Below, one piece after another: positions 53,244 to 62,741 of a stretch of 64,000 nucleotides of DNA (its first letter is position 1; the number at the start of each line of letters is the position of its first letter). The position numbers were made by a program, and so were the translations under genes. Origin of the DNA: Sandaracinobacteroides sp039808025 (GTDB taxonomy: Bacteria; Pseudomonadota; Alphaproteobacteria; Sphingomonadales; Sphingomonadaceae); NCBI GenBank assembly GCA_039808025.1, contig JBDHSK010000008.1:1-64000 (forward strand), read 5' to 3'. A model generated the notes under the pieces. That model saw only the letters and a list, made by a program, of their open reading frames with translations, was not told where the DNA came from and ran no database searches.

Positions 53244-53301
53244 CTCGGTCGTGTCAGGCCCTGACCAGCCTGCCAGCATTTTCAGTGCAAGGCTTTTCCT
53301 G

Positions 53302-54237
53302 TCAGGCTTCCCGTTCCGGAGGGCTTTGCTGTTCCGGGGCGGCACCAAGCGGATGCAGCGTGGTAACCGTGGCCCGCAGATGCGCCGAACGGACATGGGT
53401 GTAACGTTCGGTCGTCGAGATGTCAGCGTGCCCAAGCAACGTCTGCAACACCCTGAGATCAGCGCCGTTTTCCAGCATATGGGTTGCAAAAGCATGCCGC
53501 AGCACATGCGGAGAGATGCCTGACGGATTGAGCCCGGTGCGCACCGCCAGCGCCTTCACCAGCTGGTACAACCGCACCCGCGACAGGCAGGATTTCCCTG
53601 ATGGAAACAGCCAGCGGCTGCCTTGCGGAACAAACGACTGCCAGGCCGTCACCGCCGCCAGTGCCGGTTCCGAGATCGGAACCAGCCGTTCCTTGTCGCC
53701 CTTGCCGCGCACAATTGCAAACGGCTGGTTAGGGCGGATGGCATGTCGCGGCAGCGTAACCAGCTCGGTCGCCCGCAGGCCCGAGCCATAGAGCAGCTCG
53801 AACAGCGCCTTCATCCGCACGGCTGCGCGCCGGGCTTCCGGAGGGCCGTCGGCGGCATCTGCCAGCTCGCTGTCGATCCGGGCGAACAGCTGCGAGACAT
53901 CGGCCGTCGACAGGGATTTGGGCAGCGGGCGAATCTGCCGCACCCCCGTGATCGTCAGCGCCGGGTCATCGTGGCGCACACCCTCACTGGCGAGAAAAGC
54001 GAAAAACCGCCGCAATGCCGAGCGTTTGCGCGCCAGACTGGCCGGCTTCAGCGCCCCCCAGCCAGCAAACAGGCGGGCCAGCGCCGCTTCATCAGCCTTG
54101 ATCAGGGCGCCGTCGAGCGCCGCCGACGCCAGCTGCAGATCTGACCGATACGCGGCGACGCTGTTGGCTGCAGCCCCTTTTTCCGCGACCAGCATGTCGA
54201 GAAACAGGGCAATGGCGCGCGAATCGGTGACAGGCAT
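53302..54237 (-). CDS. xerD: Tyrosine recombinase XerD
   Basis: A 311-residue recombinase that resolves chromosome dimers with XerC at dif. The catalytic residues are visible: Arg in YGSGLRATELV, Lys in RGKGDKERLVP, His and Arg in SPHVLRHAFATH, His in LLGHADISTTERYTH with the nucleophile Tyr at its end. The N-terminal SAM-like domain starts DSRAIALFLDMLVAEKG. The ATG at 54237 is chosen by length; a GTG 17 codons upstream is in frame. XerD versus XerC is decided by resemblance only. Confidence 0.87.
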   Translation of the reverse strand: MPVTDSRAIALFLDMLVAEKGAAANSVAAYRSDLQLASAALDGALIKADEAALARLFAGWGALKPASLARKRSALRRFFAFLASEGVRHDDPALTITGVRQIRPLPKSLSTADVSQLFARIDSELADAADGPPEARRAAVRMKALFELLYGSGLRATELVTLPRHAIRPNQPFAIVRGKGDKERLVPISEPALAAVTAWQSFVPQGSRWLFPSGKSCLSRVRLYQLVKALAVRTGLNPSGISPHVLRHAFATHMLENGADLRVLQTLLGHADISTTERYTHVRSAHLRATVTTLHPLGAAPEQQSPPEREA

Positions 54238-54341
54238 GGCATGGTCACGTTGCCACAACCGCAGGGTTATTTCTGCGACGGCCTGCACATCCGTCGCAGA
54301 AAATGCGTGACAAACGCGCTTCGTTCGGCAAATGTTCCATC

Positions 54342-55838
54342 ATGATCTCGCCCTTCCTGCTCGCTGTTTCCCTGCTGCTGACGGCAATGCTGGTGCTGCT
54401 GGCCGGCTGGTTCCTGTGGGGGCGGCCGCTGGCCCGCGGCTCCGCCGAACTGGCCGACAAACGCGAGGCGCTTGGCCGCTCGCTTGCGGAAGTGGCAGCC
54501 TACAAGGCGCAGGCCGAAGCGGCGCAGCCGTTCATGGCCAGGGCCGCCGATCTGGAAGCGCAACTTGCAGCCGCCGCCATCCAGCTGGAGGAACGCGAGC
54601 GCGCCTATACGCTCGCCAACCAGGCACGCGACCTGAGCCACAAGCAGCTTCTCGACGACCGTGAGCGCCATTTCCAGCAGGCTTCCGACGAACGCGAACG
54701 CCACCACCAGAGCCAGATCGACGCCATGAAGGCGGAGTTTGCCAAGCTGGCGACCGAAGCTCTCGCCAACGTTCAGGCCCGCTTTTCCGAGCAGGCCGGC
54801 GAAACCCTGAAGCTGCACCGCTCGGAAGCCGAGAAAAACCTTGCTGCCAGCAAGGAGGCGCTTGCCCGCCTCGTCGAGCCGATGCGCGAGACACTGGGAC
54901 GCTATGGCGAAGAACTGAAAACCCTCGAGAGCAAGCGCGAACAGGCCTATGGCTCCATCAGCGAACAGCTGGCGCAGGTAACCGCCGGGCAGCAGGCCGT
55001 CCGCCACGAGGCCACCCGGCTGGTGTCGGCACTGCGATCGTCAGCGAAAGCCTCGGGGGCATGGGGGGAAGCGCAGTTGCGCAACGTGCTGGAAATGGCT
55101 GGCCTGCGCGAAGATATTGATTTCACACTGCAAACCAGCACAACCGACGAAGATGGCCGCCGCCGCCGGCCCGATGCCATCCTGAAGCTTCCGGGTGGCC
55201 GCGAACTGATCGTCGATGCCAAATGTTCGCTGGCCGATTATCTGGCCGCCTTCGAGACCGATACCGAGCAGGGCCGTGCTGACCTGCTGAAACGCCATGC
55301 CTCGAGCGTGCGCGCCCATGCCAAAGGGCTCGCCGAACGCAGCTACTGGAAAGAGTTCGCCCACTCGGCCGATTTCGTGGTGCTGTTCGTACCCGGCGAG
55401 AATTTCCTGTCGGCTGCACTCGAACACGACTTCGACCTGCTGGGCTGGGCCTTCGATCAGCACATCATCCTGGCTGGCCCCATCAACCTGCTGGCGATTG
55501 CCCGGGTCGTCGCCATGGTCTGGCGGCAGGAAAAAATGGCCGAGGAAGCCCGCAGCATCGGCGAACTCGGTGCCGAGCTATACGCGAGCCTCGCCACCAT
55601 GACCGAGCATATCGTCAAGGTCGGCGCCAACCTCGGGCAGGCAACCGATTCCTATAACCGCTTCATTGGCTCGCTCGAGCGGCGGGTGCTATCGAAGGCA
55701 CGCAAATTCCCGGACCTCGGGGTCGACAGCGGCAAGAAGGACGTGCCGACCCTGACCCCGGTCGAGCAAGCTGTCCGCCTGCCGCAATCGGCCGATCTCC
55801 ACCCCTTGCAACCGGGCCGGTTGCTCAGCGACAGTTGA
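54342..55838 (+). CDS. rmuC: DNA recombination protein RmuC
   Basis: About 498 residues with an N-terminal membrane helix (MISPFLLAVSLLLTAMLVLL), a long coiled coil rich in Ala, Glu, Lys and Gln (about 50-215) and the RmuC nuclease-like domain (about 230-450, GAWGEAQLRNVLEMAGL, IVDAKCSLADYLAAFE). RmuC limits inversions at short repeats. The ATG at 54342 is chosen so the protein begins at the membrane helix; an ATG 13 codons earlier (54303) is possible. Divergent from xerD. Confidence 0.88.
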   Translation: MISPFLLAVSLLLTAMLVLLAGWFLWGRPLARGSAELADKREALGRSLAEVAAYKAQAEAAQPFMARAADLEAQLAAAAIQLEERERAYTLANQARDLSHKQLLDDRERHFQQASDERERHHQSQIDAMKAEFAKLATEALANVQARFSEQAGETLKLHRSEAEKNLAASKEALARLVEPMRETLGRYGEELKTLESKREQAYGSISEQLAQVTAGQQAVRHEATRLVSALRSSAKASGAWGEAQLRNVLEMAGLREDIDFTLQTSTTDEDGRRRRPDAILKLPGGRELIVDAKCSLADYLAAFETDTEQGRADLLKRHASSVRAHAKGLAERSYWKEFAHSADFVVLFVPGENFLSAALEHDFDLLGWAFDQHIILAGPINLLAIARVVAMVWRQEKMAEEARSIGELGAELYASLATMTEHIVKVGANLGQATDSYNRFIGSLERRVLSKARKFPDLGVDSGKKDVPTLTPVEQAVRLPQSADLHPLQPGRLLSDS

Positions 55839-55871
55839 ACCTTGTGCCCGCATGGTCTAGCCGCTCAGCCC

Positions 55872-56507
55872 ATGACCAGCCCGCGCATCGCCCATTTCCA
55901 TCGCCAGACCAGCGAAACCGATGTCACCATCCACCTCGCACTCGATGGCAGCGGCCAGCGCACCATCGCCACCGGGCTTGGCTTTTTCGATCATATGCTC
56001 GACCAGCTATCGCGCCACAGCCTGATCGATATGGAGATCAGGACCATCGGCGACCTCCATATCGATGCCCACCACACCGTAGAGGATACGGCGCTCACCC
56101 TGGGTGCGGCACTCGACAAGGCGCTGGGCAACCGCGCCGGAATCACCCGCTATGGCCATGCCTATGCGCCGATGGATGAAACGCTGACGCGGGTGGCGCT
56201 CGACATTTCCGGTCGCCCCCATCTGGAATGGCGGGTCGGATTTTCGCAACCGCGTCTGGGCGACATGGACACCGAACTTTTCCAGCACGTGTTCGCGAGC
56301 TTCGCACAGACGGCCGGAATCACCCTGCACGTGGAAACGCTGTACGGAGTCAACAACCACCACATCGCCGAAAGCTGCTTCAAGGCGCTGGCCCGTGCCC
56401 TCAGACAGGCCATCACCATCGATCCACGCGCCCCGACGAGCATCCCCTCGACCAAGGGCGCGCTTGGCGGCAGCGCCAGCGGCGGACCATCGGGCACGTT
56501 CATCTGA
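55872..56507 (+). CDS. hisB: Imidazoleglycerol-phosphate dehydratase
   Basis: A 211-residue metal enzyme of histidine synthesis. FDHMLDQLSRHSLIDMEI, DAHHTVEDTALTLGAALDKAL and GVNNHHIAESCFKALARAL hold the His/Glu metal ligands. The C-terminus runs on after PSTKG with a Gly/Ser tail. It has no HisB phosphatase domain, as is normal for this lineage. The ATG at 55872 fits the family start; the open frame extends 10 codons upstream. It forms TGATG with hisH. Confidence 0.93.
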   Translation: MTSPRIAHFHRQTSETDVTIHLALDGSGQRTIATGLGFFDHMLDQLSRHSLIDMEIRTIGDLHIDAHHTVEDTALTLGAALDKALGNRAGITRYGHAYAPMDETLTRVALDISGRPHLEWRVGFSQPRLGDMDTELFQHVFASFAQTAGITLHVETLYGVNNHHIAESCFKALARALRQAITIDPRAPTSIPSTKGALGGSASGGPSGTFI

Positions 56508-57106
56508 TGCAGGTGGCGCTGATCGACTATGGCGCCGGCAATCTCCGCTCGGCTGCGCGGGCACTGGCGGCCGCCGGGGCCAGCCGGGTTGCCGTCACGG
56601 CCAGCCCCGCCGCAGTGCTGGCGGCCGACTCCATCGTTCTCCCCGGTGTTGGCGCCTTCGGGGCGTGTGCAGCGGCGTTACGCGCCATCGATGGCATGGA
56701 AGACGCCCTGAACCGGGCGGTGCGCGAAAATGGCCGCCCGTTCCTTGGCATCTGCGTCGGCATGCAGCTGATGGCCGAAAGCGGCCATGAATTCGGTGTT
56801 CATCCAGGCCTTGGCTGGGTGGAGGGCACGGTGCACCGCCTGCGCGCCTCAGGCCAGCGCATCCCCCATATCGGCTGGAACCAGGTGGCCCCCGGCGGCA
56901 CCTCGCTGATCGAGCCGGGGTTTGCCTATTTCGTCCACAGCTATGCTCTGGACAGTGGCCCGCACGTAGTGGCAACCACCGATTATGGCGGGCCGGTAAC
57001 GGCGGCAATACAGAAAGACACGATGCTCGGCGTACAATTCCACCCGGAGAAAAGTCAGGGCTATGGCCTTGCCCTTCTGGAGCGCTGGTTACGGTGGCGG
57101 CCATGA
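56507..57106 (+). CDS. hisH: Imidazole glycerol phosphate synthase, glutaminase subunit
   Basis: A 199-residue class I glutamine amidotransferase. DYGAGNLRS, LPGVGAFGA, the nucleophile Cys in GICVGMQLM and the His/Glu pair in QFHPEKSQ are visible. It supplies ammonia to HisF. Overlaps hisB by one base and hisA by four, so it is inside one operon. Confidence 0.94.
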   Translation: MQVALIDYGAGNLRSAARALAAAGASRVAVTASPAAVLAADSIVLPGVGAFGACAAALRAIDGMEDALNRAVRENGRPFLGICVGMQLMAESGHEFGVHPGLGWVEGTVHRLRASGQRIPHIGWNQVAPGGTSLIEPGFAYFVHSYALDSGPHVVATTDYGGPVTAAIQKDTMLGVQFHPEKSQGYGLALLERWLRWRP

Positions 57107-57828
57107 TCCCGTTCACCATCTACCCGGCAATCGACCTGAAAGCCGGCAATGTCGTGCGGCTGGCCGAGGGTGACATGGCACGCGCCACCATCTATGCCGC
57201 CGACCCGGCTGCCCAGGCTCAGGCCTTCGTGGCGGCAGGCGCCCAGTGGCTGCATGTCGTCGATCTCGACGGCGCCTTTGCCGGAGAAATGCGCAATGCC
57301 GCCGCCGTCGAGGCCATTCTCGACACCAGCAGCGTGAAGGTGCAGGTGGGCGGCGGCATCCGCACCATGGCGGCCATCGACCGCTGGATGGGCCTGGGCG
57401 TCGAGCGGGTGATCATCGGCACTGCCGCCCTTACCGATCCGGGGCTGGTGCGCTCTGCCGCCAAGGATTATCCGGGGAGGATCGTCATTGCCGTAGACGC
57501 CCGCGGTGGCATGGTGGCCACCGGCGGCTGGGCCGACGTATCCGACATTCCGGTTGCCGACATGGGCCGCCGCTTCGAAGATGCCGGCGTGGCGGCCCTG
57601 CTGTTCACCGATGTCGGGCGCGACGGCTTGCTGGGGGGCATCAACCTCGAGGCAACGGCCGAACTCGCCCGCGCGGTGCGGCTGCCGGTCATCGCGTCAG
57701 GCGGCCTCGCCGACCTCGGCGAGATCCGCCAGTTGCGCGCTCGCCCCGGCATAGAAGGGGTGATAGCAGGGCGCGCCCTCTATGATGGCCGCATCGCCTT
57801 GACTGATGCCCTGAAGGCCGCCGGATGA
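57103..57828 (+). CDS. hisA: ProFAR isomerase (phosphoribosylformimino-AICAR-P isomerase)
   Basis: A 241-residue half-barrel-duplicated TIM barrel. IYPAIDLKAGNVVRLAEGD carries the catalytic Asp and the second phosphate-binding half has VDARGGMVATGGW and LFTDVGRDGLLGG. It opens the ProFAR ring before HisF. The ATG at 57103 gives an ATGA overlap with hisH; a GTG three codons earlier is less likely. Confidence 0.95.
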   Translation: MIPFTIYPAIDLKAGNVVRLAEGDMARATIYAADPAAQAQAFVAAGAQWLHVVDLDGAFAGEMRNAAAVEAILDTSSVKVQVGGGIRTMAAIDRWMGLGVERVIIGTAALTDPGLVRSAAKDYPGRIVIAVDARGGMVATGGWADVSDIPVADMGRRFEDAGVAALLFTDVGRDGLLGGINLEATAELARAVRLPVIASGGLADLGEIRQLRARPGIEGVIAGRALYDGRIALTDALKAAG

Positions 57829-58625
57829 CCCTGGCCGTCCGCATCATACCCTGTCTCGATGTCGCCGATGGCCGGGTGGTCAAGGGCGTCGGGTTCAAGG
57901 GGCTGCGCGATGCCGGAGACCCGGTGGAGGCTGCCGCACGCTATGACCGCGAGGGCGCTGACGAGCTGGTGTTCCTGGATATCACCGCCACCAGCCAAGC
58001 GCGGGCGCCCTTGCTGGATATCGTCGCTGCCACCGCCGAACAGTGCTTCATGCCGCTGACGGTGGGCGGCGGGGTGCGCAGCCACGACGATGTAAGGGCC
58101 TTGCTGCGAGCCGGAGCCGACAAGGTGTCGATCAACTCGGCGGCTGTCAAACGGCCGGCGCTGGTGGGTGAACTGGCGCAGACCTTCGGCCAGCAGTGCA
58201 TCACCGTTGCCATCGATGCCAAAGCGGTGGCGACGGGACGCTGGGAAATCTTCACCCATGGCGGCCGTCGGCCCACCGGGATCGACGCCATTGCCTTTGC
58301 CCGGCAAGTGGCGGAACTGGGGGCCGGGGAAATCCTCCTCACCTCGATGGACCGCGACGGTACGCGATCCGGCTATGACCTCCCGTTGCTGCGTGCCGTC
58401 ACCTCGGCGGTCACCATCCCGGTAATCGCCTCGGGCGGGGTGGGTAGCCTTGCAGACCTGGTGGCCGGCGTGCGCGATGGTGGCGCCTCGGCGGTTCTTG
58501 CCGCCAGCCTCTTTCATTACGGCGAAGCAACGATCGCTGAAGCCCGGGAAGCGCTTGCGGCGGCCGGGCTTCCGGTCCGGCCGGTTTCGCCACCCATACT
58601 CCAGGCCGGAGCGGCACGCCGATGA
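57825..58625 (+). CDS. hisF: Imidazole glycerol phosphate synthase, cyclase subunit
   Basis: A 266-residue TIM barrel related to HisA. IIPCLDVADGRVVKGVGFKGL contains the first catalytic Asp and LTSMDRDGTRSGYDL the second. It joins HisH to make imidazole glycerol phosphate and AICAR. It overlaps hisA and hisE by 4 bp each. Confidence 0.95.
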   Translation: MTLAVRIIPCLDVADGRVVKGVGFKGLRDAGDPVEAAARYDREGADELVFLDITATSQARAPLLDIVAATAEQCFMPLTVGGGVRSHDDVRALLRAGADKVSINSAAVKRPALVGELAQTFGQQCITVAIDAKAVATGRWEIFTHGGRRPTGIDAIAFARQVAELGAGEILLTSMDRDGTRSGYDLPLLRAVTSAVTIPVIASGGVGSLADLVAGVRDGGASAVLAASLFHYGEATIAEAREALAAAGLPVRPVSPPILQAGAARR

Positions 58626-58939
58626 ACGACATTCTTGCCCGTCTCGAACGGATGATCGACGAACGGCGGCTGGCATCGCCCGAAACCAGCTATGTCGCGC
58701 GACGTTTCGCCAAGGGCCGGCTCAAGCTTGCGGAAAAGCTGGGAGAGGAAGCAACCGAGACGGTGATTGCCGCCATTGCCCAGGATGACACGGCGCTGGC
58801 CTCAGAGGCCGCCGACCTGCTGTTCCACCTGCTGCTGGTGCTGGCCGAGCGCCGGGTGCCACTTGCAGCGGTGTTTGCCGAACTGGAACGGCGCGAGGGC
58901 ACGTCCGGACTCGACGAGAAGGCAGCGAGGGAAGCATGA
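58622..58939 (+). CDS. hisE: Phosphoribosyl-ATP pyrophosphatase
   Basis: A 105-residue all-helical NTP pyrophosphohydrolase. KLGEEATETVIAAIAQDD and EAADLLFHLLLVLAER carry the acidic metal-binding residues. It acts before HisI, which is separate and not in this window. ATGA overlap with hisF and with the HIT gene. Confidence 0.93.
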   Translation: MNDILARLERMIDERRLASPETSYVARRFAKGRLKLAEKLGEEATETVIAAIAQDDTALASEAADLLFHLLLVLAERRVPLAAVFAELERREGTSGLDEKAAREA

Positions 58940-59316
58940 CAGTCTCGATTCACGACCCGTATGACGACAACAACATCTTCGCGCGCATCCTGCGCGACGA
59001 GATCCCGGCCCGGAAAGTCTATGAAGACGCGTTCGCGCTGGCTTTTCACGACATCAACCCGCAGGCCCCCGTGCATGTGCTGGTCATCCCCAAGGGGCCC
59101 TATGTCAGCATCTGCGATTTCAGCCGTAACGCCAGCGACGCCGAAATCGCCGGGTTCTGGCGGGCGGTCGCGACGGTAGCTGATCAGCTTGGCCTTGAAT
59201 CACCGGGGTTCCGGGCACTGATGAATGCCGGACCGGCGAGCGGACAGGAGGTGCCGCACCTCCACGTCCATCTTTTCGGTGGAAAACCCCTGGGTCCGAT
59301 GCTCAGTCGCGCTTGA
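58936..59316 (+). CDS. HIT-family histidine triad protein
   Basis: A 126-residue nucleotide-binding protein. The triad reads HLHVHLFGG (His-x-His-x-His), and IPARKVYEDAFALAFHDINP is the typical N-terminal region of HINT-type hydrolases. Such proteins hydrolyse aminoacyl- or other adenylates. It ends the his operon by ATGA coupling, an arrangement often seen in alphaproteobacteria. Confidence 0.9.
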   Translation: MTVSIHDPYDDNNIFARILRDEIPARKVYEDAFALAFHDINPQAPVHVLVIPKGPYVSICDFSRNASDAEIAGFWRAVATVADQLGLESPGFRALMNAGPASGQEVPHLHVHLFGGKPLGPMLSRA

Positions 59317-59400
59317 CCTCGGGCGCACAAACAGACAATTTTCTTAGCTGAGTCAGTAACACCCTTTCGCCAGTGGCGTGAGGTTCTGGGAGGAAACCGA

Positions 59401-60963
59401 ATGTCCTGGCGGATCAAGCCACTCGACGCCATTCTGGCGACAGCGGAAAAGAAAGCCCTCACCCGTACCCTGGGCGCCTGGCAACTGACCCTGCTGGGCG
59501 TCGGCGCCATCATCGGCACCGGCATCTTCGTGCTCACGTCGGAAGCGGCGCAGAAAGCCGGGCCGGGGATGATGATCAGCTTCATCCTCGCCGGCCTGGT
59601 GTGCGGGGTGGCAGCGCTTTGCTATTCGGAAATCTCGTCGATGGTGCCGGTGTCCGGCTCGGCCTACACCTATACCTATGCCGTCATGGGTGAATTGCTG
59701 GCGTGGATGGTCGGCTGGGCGCTGGTTCTCGAATATGCCGTTGCGGCATCGGCGGTCTCGGTGGGCTGGTCGGGTTATTTCGTCGGACAGATAAAGGGCT
59801 GGTTCGGGATCGAACTGCCCTATGCGCTGGTGAACGGCCCCTATGCCAATGGCCTCATCAACCTGCCGGCGGTTGTCATCGCCCTTGTCATCACCGGCCT
59901 TCTGATACTGGGAACCACGGAAAGCGCCCGTGTCAACGCAGTGCTGGTCACCATCAAGGTGATCGCCCTCACGGCGTTCATCGTGCTCGCCCTGCCCGTC
60001 ATGAAGATGGAGAATTTCACACCGTTCGCCCCTACCGGCATTGCCGGCATATCGGGGGCTGCGGCCTCGATCTTCTTTGCCTATGTCGGGTTCGACGCGG
60101 TATCGACCGCCGCCGAGGAAACCGTGAACCCGCAGCGCAACGTGCCGCTGGGGCTGCTTGGGTCGCTGGGTATCTGCACCATATTCTATATTCTGGTGGC
60201 CGCAGGCGCCATTGGCTCGCCTCTGGGGGCCCAACCGGTAACCGATGCCATGGGCAATGTGCTGGCCCCCGGCACTCCGGAGCTGTTCGCCCGCTGCAGT
60301 GAAATTGCCACCTTCGGGCAGTTGCCGCTTCCCTGCTCGAAAGAGGCGCTGGCCCATGTGCTGCGGGAAATCGGCTATCTGAACTTCGGCAACCTGATCG
60401 GCCTTGCTGCCTTCCTGGCGCTGCCGTCGGTAATTCTGGTGATGATCTACGGACAAACCCGGATCTTCTTCGTGATGTCCCGCGATGGCCTGCTTCCCGA
60501 AAAGCTGTCGGCCATTCACCCCAAATGGAAAACGCCGCACATCATCACCGCCATCACCGGGATCGGCGTCACCTTTGCCGCTGCCTTCCTGCCGGTCGGC
60601 CAGCTTGCCGATATCGCCAACGCCGGCACCCTGTTCGCCTTCTTCATGGTGGCAATCGCGGTGCTGATCCTGCGGCGCACCCAGCCCAACCGCACTCGGC
60701 CGTTCCGCACCCCCATGGTGTGGCTGGTCGCACCGCTCACCATCATCGGCTGCCTCTACCTCTATGTCTCGCTGCCCACAAAGGCGATGCTGGTGCTGCC
60801 GATCTGGGGCGGCATCGGGCTGCTGCTGTATTTCTCGTATGGCTACCGCATGAGCAACGTGGCCCGCGGCATCGTCGAGGTGCCGGAAACCCAACGCGAT
60901 GTGCCTCCGCAGCCCGTGCCCCCCATGCCGGGTGCGCCGACCCCGGGCGGCAAGGACGCCTGA
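59401..60963 (+). CDS. APC-family amino acid permease (CAT type)
   Basis: A 520-residue transporter with about twelve hydrophobic segments. GVGAIIGTGIFVLTSEAA and FAYVGFDAVSTAAEETVNPQ are the family signatures, as in the cationic amino acid transporter (YfnA-like) group. Specificity is not readable. GGGAGG lies about 9 nt upstream of the ATG. Confidence 0.9.
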   Translation: MSWRIKPLDAILATAEKKALTRTLGAWQLTLLGVGAIIGTGIFVLTSEAAQKAGPGMMISFILAGLVCGVAALCYSEISSMVPVSGSAYTYTYAVMGELLAWMVGWALVLEYAVAASAVSVGWSGYFVGQIKGWFGIELPYALVNGPYANGLINLPAVVIALVITGLLILGTTESARVNAVLVTIKVIALTAFIVLALPVMKMENFTPFAPTGIAGISGAAASIFFAYVGFDAVSTAAEETVNPQRNVPLGLLGSLGICTIFYILVAAGAIGSPLGAQPVTDAMGNVLAPGTPELFARCSEIATFGQLPLPCSKEALAHVLREIGYLNFGNLIGLAAFLALPSVILVMIYGQTRIFFVMSRDGLLPEKLSAIHPKWKTPHIITAITGIGVTFAAAFLPVGQLADIANAGTLFAFFMVAIAVLILRRTQPNRTRPFRTPMVWLVAPLTIIGCLYLYVSLPTKAMLVLPIWGGIGLLLYFSYGYRMSNVARGIVEVPETQRDVPPQPVPPMPGAPTPGGKDA

Positions 60964-60976
60964 TTGAGCCCAAGCG

Positions 60977-61011
60977 CCGTGACGGCGGCACCGCCCGCCC
61001 GCCCGTCACGG
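60977..61011 (+). terminator. Inverted repeat downstream of the permease
   Basis: CCGTGACGG and CCGTCACGG form a perfect 9-bp stem around a 17-nt loop, beginning 13 bp after the permease stop. A U tract is lacking. The rest of the gap to the next gene (about 250 bp) holds no recognisable gene. Confidence 0.45.
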
Positions 61012-61261
61012 TCCGGCAGCTGCCGATTGGCCGGCATATTGACGGCCGCCCGTTGTTCCCCCATATGGTGCGGCGCAGCGATGAGGCAGCACCTTCCGGG
61101 TGCGTGCGACGTTCTCACTCGCCGAAGCGCGTGATCGATGCGGGGGATTCCTCCGAACCGACTTCGGGTTAGCCGCTGCACCCCTTTACTGACATTCCTG
61201 CCACGCGGGATGTCTGGCCGGTTTTGCGCTGTTGTCGCAGGGCCAGACGAAAGACGATGAT

Positions 61262-62653
61262 GTGACCAGTTTTCAGTCCCTGGGCCTTGCCCAGCCTTTG
61301 CTGCTCGCCCTCGACGAGCAGGGCTATGCCACCCCCACCCCCATTCAGACGCAGGCGATTCCGCCGGCACTTTCCGGGCACGATCTGTTGGGAATCGCCC
61401 AGACCGGCACCGGCAAGACCGCTGCCTTTGCCCTGCCGATCCTCCACTACCTCGAGGCCAATCGCGCCCCGCGCCGCAAGATGGCGGCGCGTGTTCTGGT
61501 GCTTGCCCCCACCCGGGAACTCGCCTCGCAGATCGCCGACAGCTTCCGCGATTACGCCCGCTACCTGAAGCTTTCCGTGCTGACAGTGTTCGGTGGCGTG
61601 CCGATCCCGCGCCAGCAAAAGCAGCTGTCATCGGGCGTTGATGTGCTGGTGGCCACACCCGGCCGCCTGCTCGACCTCGTCGATCGCCGTGCCCTGTTCC
61701 TCGACCAGGTTGAAATTCTGGTGCTCGACGAAGCCGACCAGATGCTCGACCTCGGCTTCATCCACGCGCTGCGACGGATCGCCCAGATCGTGCCGCGCCA
61801 GCGCCAGAGCCTGTTCTTTTCCGCCACCATGCCGCCGGCTATCGCCGAACTGGCGGGGCGCTTCCTCAGCAACCCGGTGAAGGTGGCGGTTGCCCCGGTG
61901 GCAACGACGGCCGAACGCGTCCGCCAGTATGTCACCTTCCTCAACCAGGCTGAAAAGCAGGCGTTGCTCACCCTCACCCTGCGCAAGCCCGAATTCGCCA
62001 AGTGCCTGGTGTTCACCCGCACCAAGCACGGCGCCGACCGGGTGGTGCGGCATCTGGCGGGTGCCGGCATTCCCGCTGCCGCCATTCACGGCAACAAGAG
62101 CCAGCCGCAGCGCGAACGCGCGCTCGACCAGTTCCGCAACGGCGCCATCGGTGTGCTGGTGGCGACTGACATCGCGGCGCGCGGCATCGACATCGACGCG
62201 GTGTCGCACGTCATCAACTTCGAGCTTCCCAATGTGCCCGAGCAATATGTCCACCGCATCGGACGCACGGCGCGCGCCGGGCTCGATGGCATTGCCGTCA
62301 GCTTTTGCGCACCCGATGAAAAGCCTTATCTGAAAGATATCGAAAAGCTGATCCGCCTGCAGGTGGAGCCGCTGCCGCTGCCGCCCAATTTCGTCGCAGA
62401 AGCAGCAAAACTGCCGAAGCCGGTGCCGGTGCGCGCCGGACGCGACCGCGAGGAGTATGCCCGCAAGGGTGAAGTCGGCACCCATGCCCATGCCGTGAAA
62501 CCGGCGGGCGACGCCGCACGCGGCCATCGCGGCCGCCCCTTGGCGCACCGGCCCGGTGACCAGAAGCCCGGTGGGCGCAAACCCGGCGGCAACCGACGCC
62601 GTCAGGGCACCAGGCACCCGCCGCGCCATCAGGGCGGATACACTCAGGGCTGA
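61262..62653 (+). CDS. rhlE: DEAD-box RNA helicase, RhlE type
   Basis: About 463 residues. AQTGTGKTAAF, PTRELASQIA, DEADQMLDLGF, SATMPP and HRIGRTARAG are present, with the RhlE-like opening TSFQSLGLAQPLL. The tail is basic, with Gly/Arg/His-rich sequence (about 400-463) typical of RNA-binding tails. A GTG at 61262 matches the family start; a TTG ten codons upstream is in frame. The second RhlE-type gene in the window, with quite a different tail from the first (18.3 kb). Confidence 0.88.
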   Translation: MTSFQSLGLAQPLLLALDEQGYATPTPIQTQAIPPALSGHDLLGIAQTGTGKTAAFALPILHYLEANRAPRRKMAARVLVLAPTRELASQIADSFRDYARYLKLSVLTVFGGVPIPRQQKQLSSGVDVLVATPGRLLDLVDRRALFLDQVEILVLDEADQMLDLGFIHALRRIAQIVPRQRQSLFFSATMPPAIAELAGRFLSNPVKVAVAPVATTAERVRQYVTFLNQAEKQALLTLTLRKPEFAKCLVFTRTKHGADRVVRHLAGAGIPAAAIHGNKSQPQRERALDQFRNGAIGVLVATDIAARGIDIDAVSHVINFELPNVPEQYVHRIGRTARAGLDGIAVSFCAPDEKPYLKDIEKLIRLQVEPLPLPPNFVAEAAKLPKPVPVRAGRDREEYARKGEVGTHAHAVKPAGDAARGHRGRPLAHRPGDQKPGGRKPGGNRRRQGTRHPPRHQGGYTQG

Positions 62654-62741
62654 CTCCGGGCGGCGTGCCCTGCCCGGCCCCTCCCCGGTTGTCGCCTGCC
62701 ATCGGCGGGCGTAAGCAGGGGCAGGACAAGGAGGTGCGCGC

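Noticed and set aside
53302..54237. Integrase of a mobile element
   Set aside because: Length, motif spacing and neighbours fit chromosomal XerD; no attachment repeats or cargo are visible.
59353..60894. A 513-codon antisense frame over the APC permease
   Set aside because: Low-complexity His/Arg/Gln/Gly-rich product; the sense frame has transmembrane helices and permease motifs.
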